In this document: positions 43,947 through 54,603 of the stretch, piece by piece
How positions within the stretch are numbered: the stretch's first letter is position 1
How the letters are laid out: each line of letters opens with the position of its first letter
Source: Dryas octopetala
Taxonomy: Eukaryota > Streptophyta > Magnoliopsida > Rosales > Rosaceae
NCBI GenBank assembly: GCA_963921425.1
Contig: OY992835.1
Coordinates: 10,106,001-10,170,000, forward strand
Reading direction: 5' to 3'
Length of the DNA stretch: 64,000 nucleotides
The notes under the pieces: generated by a model
Told to the model about the DNA's origin: nothing
Databases searched by the model: none
What the model saw: the letters and a program-made list of their open reading frames with translations, nothing else
Translations under genes and position numbers: made by a program

Positions 43947-46900
43947 AAGTGTTGAGTTGGAACTGTCAGGGTCTTGGGGCTGACCTGACAGTAAAGTCCT
44001 TAAAAAATTTAAGGAAGAAGTACAGCCCTTCTCTAGTCTTTCTTATGGAAACTAGAGGTCATGGAGATAAATTTGAACGATTAAGGAAATCATTGGGGTT
44101 TACTGACTGTTTTTATGTGGATGCAGTTGGTTTGTCAGGAGGTTTAGCTTTATGGTGGACTCATGAAATTGGTGTAGAGGTTTTAAATTTTTCTAAAAAT
44201 CTGGTTAATATTGCAGTGAAAGATATGGCTACAAAGTCATCTTGGAGGGCTTCTTGCATCTATGGCCCTCCAATTGAAGCTGAGAAACCACGATTTTGGG
44301 AGGCTTTAACTTTGTTTGGTCAATCAATGCAAGAGCAATGGTTATGTTTTGGTGATCTTAATGTGATGGCTTGGCATATTGAAAAGGATGGTGGTAACTT
44401 GGTTTCTGCTAGAGATCTCAGTTTCCTACAAAATTTCATCAGGGAGGCCAATGTGATGGATTTGGGATTTCAAGGCTTGAGTTACACTTGGATGAGAAAT
44501 TGGAATGGGGAATGGCTAAGGGAGAGGCTGGATAGAGCTCTATCTAATCCTAGTTGGCACTTTGCTTTTCCTAAAGTTCAAGTGTTTAATCTTCCCATCA
44601 TTGGATCTGACCATGCTCCCTTATTGATTGACTGCCATTTTAAAGAGCTTATGTCTCCCAAGTTATTTCGATTTGAAGCTAAATGGCTAAAGTATGAGGA
44701 ATGTAGACAGGTAATTGAGAAATGTTGGAAAAATGATCAGTTTGATTTGCCTGCTGTTATTTGGTGCAGGAACTTAAAGGCTTGCTCTAAAGATCTTTTG
44801 AAGTGGCATTCTAAGAAAATAGGAAATAATCTGCAGCAGATCAATAATACTATGCATGACCTTTTCTTGGAGCAAAGTAAACCTATTGAGGAGGTTAATA
44901 AAGATAGAATTTGTCGTTTACAGTCTCAGATTAAAGTTCTATGGGAAGGTGAGGAATTATACTGGAAACAAAGATCCAGGGTTGATTGGTTGCAGCATGG
45001 AGATAAGAATACACGTTTCTTTCACTTATCAACCATCCAAAGAAGACAATTTAATAAAGTGTTACGTATCAAAGATGAGAATGGTGTGTGGCTTGATAAG
45101 GAGAAGGAGATTCACAGGGGTTTTCAACAGTATTTCCAACATTTTTTCAAGAGTTCTGGTCCCAGGAATTGGGATTCTGCTCTATGCAGTGTTAGGAGAG
45201 TGGTTTCAGTTGATATGAATGAGTCTTTGCTAGCTCAAGTGACTCTTGAGGAGGTGAAAGCTGCTATGTTTGACCTTGGCGCTTTAAAGGCTCCAGGACC
45301 AGATGGTTTTTCTGGAATTTTTTACCAGAAGCATTGGGAAATTGTCTCATCAATTCTTACCAAAGCTGCTCAAGATTTTCATGAATATGGGACCATTCTT
45401 AGATCTATGAATCAGACCAGGCTGGTGGTAATTCCTAAGGTGACTGCTTCTGAGGATTTTACACAGTTTAGGCCAATTGGATGTTGTAATTTTTCTTATA
45501 AGATCCTGTCCAAAATCTTGGCAAATAGATTGAAACCCTTTCTGCCTGAATTGATTTCTCCTTGTCAAGGTGCTTTTGTCGCTAAGAGACAAATTCAAGA
45601 TAATATATTGATTGATCATGAAGTTTTCCACCACCTGAAGTTGAAAAGAAATGGTGTGGCTGGTCAGCTTGGGTTAAAGGTTGATATGAGTAAAGCATAT
45701 GATAGAGTGGAGTGGGATTTTTTAGAAGCAACTATGGTTAAGATGGGTTTTGATCTGAGATGGATAGCACTTATTATGAAGTGTGTGAGCTCTGTTTCTC
45801 TTTCTATACATCTCAATGGAAAACCTGGACCTTTTTTCTCTCCTTCCAGAGGACTTAGGCAAGGAGATCCTTTATCTCCTTACCTTTTTCTCTTGGTTAG
45901 TGATGTGTTGGCCAATATGGTACAAGATGCAGTGTCTCAAGGTCATCTTCATGGCATAAGGCTTAGTCGAAATGGGCCAATTTTGTCTCATCTGTTCTTT
46001 GCAGATGATTCTTTATTTTTTCTTAAAGCTACTGTGCCTAACTGCCTGGTTATGAAAAGAATTCTGGAGGACTATGGTTTGGCTTCTGGTCAGGTAGTGA
46101 ATTACAGTAAATCCACACTTTATTTTAGTCCTAACACTTCTGCAGATACAATTGAGGCTATTAATTCTGCTATGAATATGGTTGCTTCTTCTAATCCTGG
46201 TAAGTATTTGGGCCTACCAACCATTTGGGGAAGGTCTAAGAAAAGGGCTTTAGCTTATGTTTCGGAAAAAGTTAAACAGAAAACTAAAAGCTGGAAGCAA
46301 TTGTTTTTATCTAATGCTGGAAGAGAGGTGTTGATCAAGTCAATAGCTACTGCTGTGTCTGCTTATCCTATGGCAATCTTCAAGTTTCCCCAAGCTGTCA
46401 TTGATGATTTGAATTCTACTATTTCGAGATTTTGGTGGGGGCAGAAGGGTGAAGAAAGGAAAATTCATTGGATTAGTTGGGAGAAGCTTGGCTTGCCTAA
46501 GAAGGATGGAGGGATGGGATTCAGAGATTTTGAAGAATTTAACTTGGCTTTACTGGCCAAGCAGGCTTGGAGATTGATCCATGAACCTGATGCTTTATGG
46601 TCTAGAGTTCTCAAGAGCATTTATTTTCCACATACTGATTTTTTACATGCTAAGATTGGGAGCAGATCCACTTGGGCTTGGTCAAGCCTGTTGAAAGGAA
46701 GAGATATACTACTGGCAGGAGGAAAGTGGCAGGTTTCAGATGGAGCTTCAATTCGAATTTGGAGGGATGTGTGGATTTCAGGACAAACTACTCCTTTCTT
46801 TGCTGCTGATATTTCTGGTGCTTCTGATGTCCCTCATAGGGTCTCTGGTCTTATTAATCAAGACAATTGGTCTTGGAATTTTGATTCTATTCATTTTCAT

Positions 46901-48079
46901 ATGGAAGAGTCTTTAAGGAAGAGAATTTATGAGATTCCATTGGGACCAAGGATTTGTCCAGATAGATTTATTTGGCCATTCACGAAGTCTGGTGTATATT
47001 CTGTGAGGTCTGGTTATCATTGGCAGCATGCTCAAAGGCCAGGTTCTAATATGGTGTCTTCCCATTTATCTCATCAAATTGATTCTGGTATGTGGAAAGC
47101 TATTTGGAAACTGAAAGTTCTTCCAAAAGTTCAGCATTTTGTTTGGAAACTAATGCATAATGCTTTAGCAGCAAATTATAACCTCTATAAGAGAAAGATT
47201 ATAAATTCTTCTCTCTGCCCTATTTGTCATAGATATCCTGAAACTTTGGAGCATTTATTCTTGTTATGTGATTGGGTGGAGCCTGTTTGGTTTTATTGTT
47301 TGGGGTATAAAGTTGATAAAGCTGCTATTTCTTTTTTGGATTCCTGGCTGTTGGATGTGTGTCAGGCTTGGAAAAATGATGATGCGTCATTGATGGCCAG
47401 AATTGGTTTTATTTTGTGGCATATTTGGAAAATGCGGTGTAAATCTTTTTTTCAAAAGCTAATTCCTGATCCTACAGTGGTCTGTTTTAATGCTTTGAAA
47501 GCCTTTACTGAGTTTATGGAATCTCTTCCTTCCCAGGTTCCTAAACCTATGAAGCAGGTTTCCAATCCTATAACTGATGCTGAGATGTGGTCACCTCCTT
47601 ATGGAAATGTGGTTAAGGTGAATACAGATGGCTCTTGGCTTAAAGACTCTCATATTGCAGGGATTGGAGTGATTATTAGAAATCATGTCTGTCAAGTTCT
47701 GGGGGGTGTCGCTAAGCCTTGTTCTGCTGAGTCTGCTGAATTGGTGGAGGCTCTGGCAATTAAGGAGGGACTTCTTTGTGCCAAGAATTGTGGTTTTGCT
47801 GAGTTGCTGGTGGAATCTGACTCTAAGTCTGTCATTATGGCTTTGACTCACTCTACTCTACCTATTTCTTGGCATATTGCTCCTGTGGTTCATGACATTA
47901 AACTATTGCAGCAAGGTTTTGTTTCTGTTAGATGGTCATGGATCTCAAGAAAAGCCAATCAGGCTGCTCATGAGTTAGCTCAGCTGGCTCGAAGGGGAAT
48001 GTGTCCTGAGGACTGGGTTTCTAAACCCCCATTCTCCTTGCTTGGTGTGCTGTTAGCAGATGGACTTCCTTTGGATTAA
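43943..48079 (+). CDS. LINE ORF2: endonuclease, reverse transcriptase, RNase H
   Basis: 1,378 residues, uninterrupted. ORF2 nicks the target, primes on it and copies the element RNA into the genome. Residues 1-225 are an AP-like endonuclease (LSWNCQGLG, METR, FGDLN, GSDHAPLL). The reverse transcriptase spans roughly 440-760 (KAPGPDGFSG, FRPIGCCN, VDMSKAYDRVEW, GLRQGDPLSPYLF, catalytic FADD near 686). A zf-RVT region follows (about 1,010-1,115, CPICHRYPETLEHLFLLC). The C-terminal RNase H domain (about 1,222-1,350) starts VNTDGSW and carries ESAELVEALAIKEGL and VESDSK. RNase H at this position is typical of plant L1 elements. Catalytic residues that I can see are all present. Start ATG overlaps the ORF1 stop. 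Confidence 0.97.
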   Translation: MKVLSWNCQGLGADLTVKSLKNLRKKYSPSLVFLMETRGHGDKFERLRKSLGFTDCFYVDAVGLSGGLALWWTHEIGVEVLNFSKNLVNIAVKDMATKSSWRASCIYGPPIEAEKPRFWEALTLFGQSMQEQWLCFGDLNVMAWHIEKDGGNLVSARDLSFLQNFIREANVMDLGFQGLSYTWMRNWNGEWLRERLDRALSNPSWHFAFPKVQVFNLPIIGSDHAPLLIDCHFKELMSPKLFRFEAKWLKYEECRQVIEKCWKNDQFDLPAVIWCRNLKACSKDLLKWHSKKIGNNLQQINNTMHDLFLEQSKPIEEVNKDRICRLQSQIKVLWEGEELYWKQRSRVDWLQHGDKNTRFFHLSTIQRRQFNKVLRIKDENGVWLDKEKEIHRGFQQYFQHFFKSSGPRNWDSALCSVRRVVSVDMNESLLAQVTLEEVKAAMFDLGALKAPGPDGFSGIFYQKHWEIVSSILTKAAQDFHEYGTILRSMNQTRLVVIPKVTASEDFTQFRPIGCCNFSYKILSKILANRLKPFLPELISPCQGAFVAKRQIQDNILIDHEVFHHLKLKRNGVAGQLGLKVDMSKAYDRVEWDFLEATMVKMGFDLRWIALIMKCVSSVSLSIHLNGKPGPFFSPSRGLRQGDPLSPYLFLLVSDVLANMVQDAVSQGHLHGIRLSRNGPILSHLFFADDSLFFLKATVPNCLVMKRILEDYGLASGQVVNYSKSTLYFSPNTSADTIEAINSAMNMVASSNPGKYLGLPTIWGRSKKRALAYVSEKVKQKTKSWKQLFLSNAGREVLIKSIATAVSAYPMAIFKFPQAVIDDLNSTISRFWWGQKGEERKIHWISWEKLGLPKKDGGMGFRDFEEFNLALLAKQAWRLIHEPDALWSRVLKSIYFPHTDFLHAKIGSRSTWAWSSLLKGRDILLAGGKWQVSDGASIRIWRDVWISGQTTPFFAADISGASDVPHRVSGLINQDNWSWNFDSIHFHMEESLRKRIYEIPLGPRICPDRFIWPFTKSGVYSVRSGYHWQHAQRPGSNMVSSHLSHQIDSGMWKAIWKLKVLPKVQHFVWKLMHNALAANYNLYKRKIINSSLCPICHRYPETLEHLFLLCDWVEPVWFYCLGYKVDKAAISFLDSWLLDVCQAWKNDDASLMARIGFILWHIWKMRCKSFFQKLIPDPTVVCFNALKAFTEFMESLPSQVPKPMKQVSNPITDAEMWSPPYGNVVKVNTDGSWLKDSHIAGIGVIIRNHVCQVLGGVAKPCSAESAELVEALAIKEGLLCAKNCGFAELLVESDSKSVIMALTHSTLPISWHIAPVVHDIKLLQQGFVSVRWSWISRKANQAAHELAQLARRGMCPEDWVSKPPFSLLGVLLADGLPLD

Positions 48080-48231
48080 TTTCTGCATATGTTTTTCTGC
48101 ATTATGTACGTTGCTCTGTTTCATTGTGTTGTTGCTGTTTGTTTTAGTTTGTTGCTTGTTGTTTAATTGGTTTGAATTTTCTGCCTTTGTGGCTTCTTAA
48201 TGGAATGGTTTCCAATTGGTCAAAAAAAAAA

Positions 48232-48248
48232 GAAGATGCAACATTCAA
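48232..48248. repeat. LINE target-site duplication, right
   Basis: Exact copy of 41,759-41,775, directly after the A tail. Confidence 0.95.
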
Positions 48249-49595
48249 AATGTTCTAATTAAAAACTCCACTTTCATTTATGGTTCAATCAAGGACTTTC
48301 AGTCAACTGTATTATAACATCCGTTAAAAATTAGTCATGTACTTTGGTACATAACCAATTTTTAGAGACATAATTGACATTTCTTACTATTAAAATAGTT
48401 ACAAAAAAAAATTAAAGAAAGAACTAAATAAAAAATAAACAAAAGGAAGAAAAAAAATTAAAAACAAACTAAGAGAAGAATAAAAATTAAAAACAAACTA
48501 ATAGGAAAAAAAATTTAAGAACCTAAAAAAAGAAAAGAAAAAAAGGGGGGGGGGGGGGGGGGAGGGGCAGACCCTCCCTTCCCACCCTCACGCCATCTAC
48601 ACCCTTACCCTACCGGCGGCAACCACTTGGCCGGCATGACCCCATTTCCAACGACCCCACCCCTCCCCCTCCCCCCAGCCTCGACACCCATCGGGTATGC
48701 CTTTATCTCTCTGCCTCACTTTCCCTCTTTTCTGTTTTTTTTTTTTTTTTTTTTTTCATTTGTGAAGGCCAAATTGATATCTTAACCCAATATGTCTTGA
48801 TAGAATAAGCCATGTAACATCTCATTGATGAATCTGTTAATCGATTTTGGACAACAGTTGCCAAGTCATTTTTGATCGATTGTGGGGACTGGGACTGGGG
48901 AGGGAGGGTCTGGCGGTCTACTCCTTTTTTGTTTTCTTTCTTTTAGTTTCTTAATTTTTTTATTCCTACTAGTTTTTTTTTTTTTTTTAATTCTTCTATC
49001 TGTTTGTTTTTTATTTTTTTTCCTTCTGTTTATTTTTTATTTAGTTTTCTTCTTTTTGTTTTATTTTTTATTTTTGTAACTATTTTAATAGTGAGAAATG
49101 TCAATTATGTCCTTGAAAATTGGTCATGTGTCAAGCACATGATTAACATGACCAATTTTTAACGAATGTTATAATAGAGTTGACGAAAAATCTTTGATTG
49201 AACCGTAAGTGAAAGTGGAGTCTTTAATTGAAACATTTTGAATGTCGCATCCTCAACTGCGAATAGATGGTAATATCACGTCATTTTGCTCAAATTTTCC
49301 CAATTTTTAATACCATAATATTTATTTAATATTTTCATTAAATTAAAACATTATAAATAAATTTGAGCGTCGCATACAATCTCGCCGCTAACAATATAGA
49401 ATGTCATAAAAAAAATTAAAAATAACATAAACTAGAACTTGCTTCACATATAGATCTACTACTACTACAAAATTAAAAAACAAAAAAAAAAATCACAAAA
49501 TTATAACAAATTGTGATGATGATATATTGATGATATTCTTTTCTTTTTCTTTCTGTCTTGGGTAAAAGATGATTGATGATATTCACCAACAATAA

Positions 49596-49854
49596 ATTGT
49601 TACAAAATGTTGTCTGAATTTGCAGCAAGCCGCGGGGAAGCAGTTCATCAGCACCTTGACATCTTCCACAAATATGATGGCAACAGAGTGGCGCACGCTC
49701 TAGCAAAGCATGCACTCTCTTCTTTGATTCCAAATGTTTGGTTGACTCTGTATCTGGGCCTTCTTGGCTCTCAGATCTTTTGTATGAAGATTTACTTCAT
49801 GAATAAATGCCAAGCTTATGATTTCAAAAAAAAAAAAAATATTGTTACAAAATG
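49596..49854 (+). mobile_element. 5'-truncated LINE insertion (about 230 bp) with 14-bp duplications
   Basis: ATTGTTACAAAATG at 49,596-49,609 is repeated at 49,841-49,854, the second copy directly after an A tail. The frame in between reads SRGEAVHQHLDIF and GNRVAHALAKHALSS, the end of a plant LINE RNase H domain, then a short 3' UTR. It is a dead-on-arrival insertion from a LINE family different from the one at 41,776. Confidence 0.88.
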
Positions 49855-50762
49855 AAAAAAGAAATGAAAGATGCAGAAGCCTCCTGGTTGGACCATTGGA
49901 AATCCAAAGACCAACATTGTGTATAGTTTTGGAGCCTACAACAAATTAAAGACTTTTCCCATGCAAATGGCCATTGGCCCAAATCCACTACTGATTTTAG
50001 CGCCCACCGCATCGCCTTCTTACTAGAGCGGAGGTCCTACCAGTGAGGCAAAAGTATTTGTGTCTTTATGTTCCCAAATAAATCACAAAATAATGAAACT
50101 TTTCCCAAATTAATTTGAAATAACGCTGCATATCGCCTTTCTACTCCTTCTCTCCCTCTCTCGAAACCATGCACCATTGAAATATGCATGACCCATCAAT
50201 TAATCCCAATCAACCACTATAAGAGCATACACTAGGTCTATTTACTCCACTACTCTCCAAAATAGGTGAAGATCTATGGTCGTCTGGTTACTTTGAAAAG
50301 GTGAAGCCCCAATCAATATCTAGGGTTCTAGTCTCTCTCTCTCTCTCTCATGCTTTGGTTTCAACTCGACGGTGGCTAAAATGGATTAGGTAGCATGTGG
50401 ATGTGGCAGTAGAGCTGTCATATTGACCTCTTAGACATACTTGAACCTGGGGAGACGGTTTATTCATTATCCCAGATATAAGGTATGTGATGCTTTGGGT
50501 TTTTTATATATGTTTGAATAGAGATTCTATCCTTTTTAGTAATCTCACCATTTTTCTCTTAACCTCCTTTTTTTTGCATAGCAAGGAAGTTGTCAATTTT
50601 TCGATTGAATTGACCCTCCCATGTGTGATCGTTTAAATTAAGGTTATCATTCCAGAACTGTTGAAGAAGTTGACAAAGGTCGAAGATGATCTAATGAAGA
50701 CTCAAAGGACAAAGAAAATGTTTTGGGTTGCGATGGTGTTTTCTTGGCTGATTTCTTTCTTT
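49855..50762. other. Intergenic DNA, nothing certain
   Basis: A (CT)n tract lies at 50,333-50,348, followed by mildly coding-like DNA and a GTATGTGATG donor-like site near 50,482. No protein family was recognised, and no repeat ends. Confidence 0.35.
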
Positions 50763-51240
50763 CACTACTACAAATACCCCCCTTATATATCAGTGAATAA
50801 TTGATGTCTATTGATGTGTTCAGGCAATGTCTAGGCAGTATCTAATGTACCTACTTAAGATATCAGTTTTCCATTGATATCTATAACAATTTAAACATCT
50901 TATTTTCTTGAATATCTGATATCATTGATAAACAATAGATATCGGATTTTCAAATTTCTGATATCTAAAAATGAATTCTGATACGTAAGATACTTTAAAT
51001 ATCATCATTTTATCAAGAACCGATATAACAATGTTTATTAGATATCAATTTTTTCCTTGTTTCTGATAATATAAGTCTCTTAAACATCAAGTTTTACTTA
51101 CAATCTGATATAAAAATAAAATTAGATATCAGTTTTATTTGTTATTTAGATGTCTATACATGCATAAATATCAGATTTAATAAAATTAGATATTAGTTAT
51201 TAACTGATATTGTAAATATTTTTTAATAAAAAAACTAATA
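50763..51240 (+). mobile_element. CACTA element end with dense GATATC-type motifs
   Basis: A CACTACTACAAATACCC terminus at 50,763 is followed by more than ten spaced copies of TGATATC, AGATATCAG or close variants in both orientations over about 470 bp. This is the layout of CACTA subterminal binding arrays. No transposase and no opposite end were seen. Confidence 0.6.
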
Positions 51241-51557
51241 TTAAATGCAGGAAACACTGACGCTAGCACTATTCTAAACACTGCCAACATGTTCAAAATA
51301 TATGCATGGCAGTGCACACAAGTTCTAAATTCTGCCTAGCTCCCTTTACAAAATGTCAAAACATGTAGTTCATACCATGGGGCATATATGGCAGCACTAG
51401 CTAGTTTCTAAATAGTATCCACACAATGTCCAAACCCCAAATACCAACTTTGTCTACAGATAATTGAGGATAAAAAAGTCTCCCCATTAAACCCGCACCT
51501 CATCAAGTTGTTCTTGTGAAACAAAGAACTAGAAAAACAAGAAGCGGCAAACTCTAA

Positions 51558-52369
51558 TGGGGTGTTTGGATGGAAGAAAAAAACTCGGAATTTAAACAAA
51601 ACTCAGTATTTAAGAAATTACATGCTCTAATTTCTTTGTTTGGGTCAATAAATACAGAATTTTGTAAATTCTAGGTGGAAAAAAACTTGGAATTTGAAGG
51701 CTGTAAATTCCAACTTTAAATTCCACCTAAATTGGTGTCATTTTCAAAATTCCAATTTTTACAAAAGAAAAATAAGTCGTGTCGACACTACCACCACTGC
51801 CACCAACGTCACCATCACTAACACCACCACCACCGCCACCACCCCCGCTGCCGCTGCTGCCACCACCACCACCAACACCAAGACCGCCACCACCGCCGCC
51901 ACCACCACCATCACCATCACCGTCACCACCACCACCACCACCTTCACCGTCACCACCACCACCACCACCATCACCACCATCACCGTCATCGCCACCACCA
52001 CCATCACCGTCATCGCCGCCACCACCATCACCGCCATTGCCGACACCACCACCACCACCACCACCGCCACCGCCAACACCCCAATTTTAGCCACCACCAT
52101 TTCTCCCACCGCTTGTGGGCCATCACCCCCACCAATATGGTCAACTCACCATAAACATTATTTTTATTGTTGTCACCATCACCATCACTCTTTTGAATTG
52201 ATGTATCAAAAATTAAAACTACCATAAATTCCGTATTCAAACTCTATTATGTTTACATGTTATCCAAACAAGAGAATCTGCATATTCTAGAATTTTAAAT
52301 CACATCGTTTTAAATTCCATCATTTGTGAATTCCTTAGTAATTTCAAACTACTTCATCCAAACGCACCA
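51558..52369. mobile_element. MITE, possibly PIF/Harbinger type, expanded by a trinucleotide repeat
   Basis: The ends TGGGGTGTTTGG and CCAAACGCACCA are imperfect inverted repeats, with TAA on both sides (51,555-51,557 and 52,370-52,372). Inverted similarity continues inward (TTTAAATTCC and GGAATTTAA phrases). The centre is the CCA/CCG tract listed next. A 3-bp TAA duplication fits PIF/Harbinger, but a 3-bp match is weak evidence. Confidence 0.5.
51783..52110. repeat. Imperfect (CCA/CCG/TCA)n trinucleotide tract
   Basis: About 330 bp of CCA units with CCG, TCA and ACG variants. It is open in several frames on both strands (Thr-, Pro- and Val-rich), which explains long but meaningless reading frames here. 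Confidence 0.95.
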
Positions 52370-52372
52370 TAA

Positions 52373-54603
52373 GAGAGAAAGGCACTTAATAAGAGAGATA
52401 AACTCACTTTAATTGTAGATTAATTTCATCAAAGCAAAAACGTCCCCCTTTTGATGGCTTACAAAGACATATAAATATTAGAGCAGTAACTTGGACCACT
52501 GGACCAATCAATAACTTAATAAATAGAAATAAAACCCTTCAAAACACCAACAGACGCAGAGAAATAAATCTAAAGCCTTTAGTGCTTCATATTCCAAAGA
52601 ACCTTTCCATCGAGCCTTTGATGCTTCATATCCCATTGGTGCATGAATGTAGATGCTATGGTATCCACATCACTTTCCCTTACTAGGTCAAGGGCCGATG
52701 CTATGGTATCCACATCACTTTCCGACATAACCCAACTAAAGCCCAATTATGGCATAAACGAATTAAGGCCTAATTTAACCTAGCTAAGATATGGCTCAAT
52801 TCGGTCTGAGAGAGGCCCAATACAATCTAAGATCTAATATAGGCTAAGGCCAAACATAATACAATTCTGATATCAACAAAAATATATGTGGAATGAAGAT
52901 TAAAAGTCAAAAGAAAAGTACTGTTTTGGTTTATTTTCCAACAGGTTAGACTTACGTTGGTTGGACAACCGGCCATTTGGATTTTATTAACATATATGAA
53001 TAACTCAACATGATGAATCGTATCCAGCTAATTTAATAAAGTTTATAAAGGTTGATATGAAAATATCTCAACAGTGGATACGATTACTAATTATATTTCC
53101 ATAATGTTACTAGAATTCTCGTTATAATTCACTATAAATAAATTGGAAGTCTATGCTTGGTCTGGCATTAGAAATCAATCATGCGATGACAATGAGTCTT
53201 TCAAGATTGAGAGATTTTGAGACAACCATTAGATTTAGTTTAGGTGTTGTGAAGTTATTTCAGCCCCATGACATCTTCCGATTGTAAGTTATATAGATCA
53301 TTTCTTTAAAGCATATATGACTAGCTTTTATTGATTTATTTTCTCTATCCAATGCTCAATTTATAAATAAATTATTATTTAATTAACTTAAGCTCTATAT
53401 GCAGTCTTATTTTCTTCTGCCTTTACTCAATGCATGAATATAAATTAATCATGGGTGCAGGTGGTTTTATCTGAACTCCTAAATCTAATCGATCGGCTAG
53501 CCTTCCTATCTTTTTTGTTTTTTGTTTTTTTTGTTTTTTTTTTTTTTGTGCTTGAATTTACTGTATTATCGAACACTAAATAAATATTTTATTGTTTATT
53601 TTTTCCCAAATCAAAAGTTTTTTGTAGTTTGTAGAAATGGTCAATAGCTTCTGAAGTGTTTAATTTTTAATTTTTTATAATTGTCAATTGGTAAAATTAG
53701 CTTAATGATAAAAATATATTAAAAAGATAGGGGATATATTAATTGAGTAAATTGAGGGGTTCAAATATAACCACCCTATTGGGAATTTAGATGAAAAAAA
53801 ATTATTAGGGAGTCGTGTGTGCAATTCATTTTATCCGAGTCCCTTCCATTGAGGGATCGATCCCTAGCCTCAATTAATTTTATCTACCTTAATGAAGGAC
53901 CGCGCAATAGAAGAAGCCTGTCATTTTATCTACTTATTTTCTTTTTGCATTTTTTTAATTGGGCTAACGTATCTTTTTATTCTTTTATTGCAGAAATCTT
54001 AGAAGGGTTTTGGAAAAATATCATGAGAAAGCTTTATTTCATACAATGAATATGCAAATTGAAAAAGATAACATTCATCTTCAATTGGATCAATGATTTA
54101 CCAGATTATGGTATTACCAATTCGTTTTATGATTATCAAGAAAGAATGTTTTCTTTTATGCTTTTGTTGTTTTAGAAAATTTGTTTAGAGTGGTTCTAAA
54201 TGGACCTCTCACTCCATAAAAAAAATAAAAAGGACCTTCTATTAACAATAATATTAGAAAGACTACATTTAAAATACTACATCTCTAATAAAGAAGAAAC
54301 TTTTATGTGGGACCTACTTGCATATTGATGGATCTCACCTCACCTGTCAGAGATGTGTAGTACACATATGGTACCCCTAACATTACTATCCCATTAATCA
54401 TGAGTTGACCCCCCAAATATTTTTATTCTAATAAGTTAACAACATTTAAAATACTTCACTCTCTCGTCTCTCTTCTCTTTTCTCTCTTCGATGTCATAAA
54501 AAATCATAAGCATATATTTCCAGTTGTCATTGTATTATAAATATGAATTGAATATAATTGTAAATTACAAATAATTACATTATCAAGATTTTGCATATTG
54601 CAG
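52373..54603. other. AT-rich DNA, nothing recognised
   Basis: Near 53,100-53,240 there is a CTATAAATAAATTGG TATA-like box, which could be an old LTR or promoter remnant, but no ends were found. A T-rich tract lies at 53,510-53,550. No convincing coding was seen. Confidence 0.35.

Larger units (their letters stand above)
41776..48231 (+). mobile_element. Full-length L1-type LINE, about 6.46 kb
   Basis: It has a 5' UTR of about 610 bp starting in a CT-rich stretch, ORF1, ORF2, a 3' UTR of about 140 bp and a short A tail (48,222-48,231). The 17-bp duplications are perfect. The paralogous D copy 1 carries the uninterrupted site near 28,360, so the insertion came after the D block duplicated. Intact ORF2 and clean flanks mark it as young. 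ORF1 appears to carry one frame change, so this copy may not move on its own. Confidence 0.95.
38765..48738 (+). repeat. D block, copy 2, with nested LINE
   Basis: Direct repeat of 25,455-28,849. The extra length comes from the LINE at 41,776-48,231. Matching stops in a long T tract near 48,738, the point where copy 1 is joined to the inverted FatB arm. Confidence 0.88.
41712..49301. mobile_element. Mutator-like foldback element containing the LINE
   Basis: The left end GGAAAAATTTGAGC (41,712) and right end GCTCAAATTTTCCC (49,288-49,301) are inverted. The left arm continues after the LINE (48,249 on) and the right arm is about 49,050-49,301. The right flank AATTTTTAA (49,302-49,310) equals the left flank preserved in D copy 1 (28,302-28,310); here the left flank has one change. 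Without the LINE the element is about 1.1 kb. A 120-bp middle piece (48,760-48,880) of unknown origin separates G-rich and T-rich runs. Confidence 0.8.

Noticed and set aside
44856-45218. 120-residue frame inside LINE ORF2
   Set aside because: Overlaps the intact ORF2 in another frame; a shadow.
51694-52227. Long Thr/Pro/Val-rich open frames on both strands
   Set aside because: They are translations of the CCA/CCG repeat and stay open because of composition, not selection.
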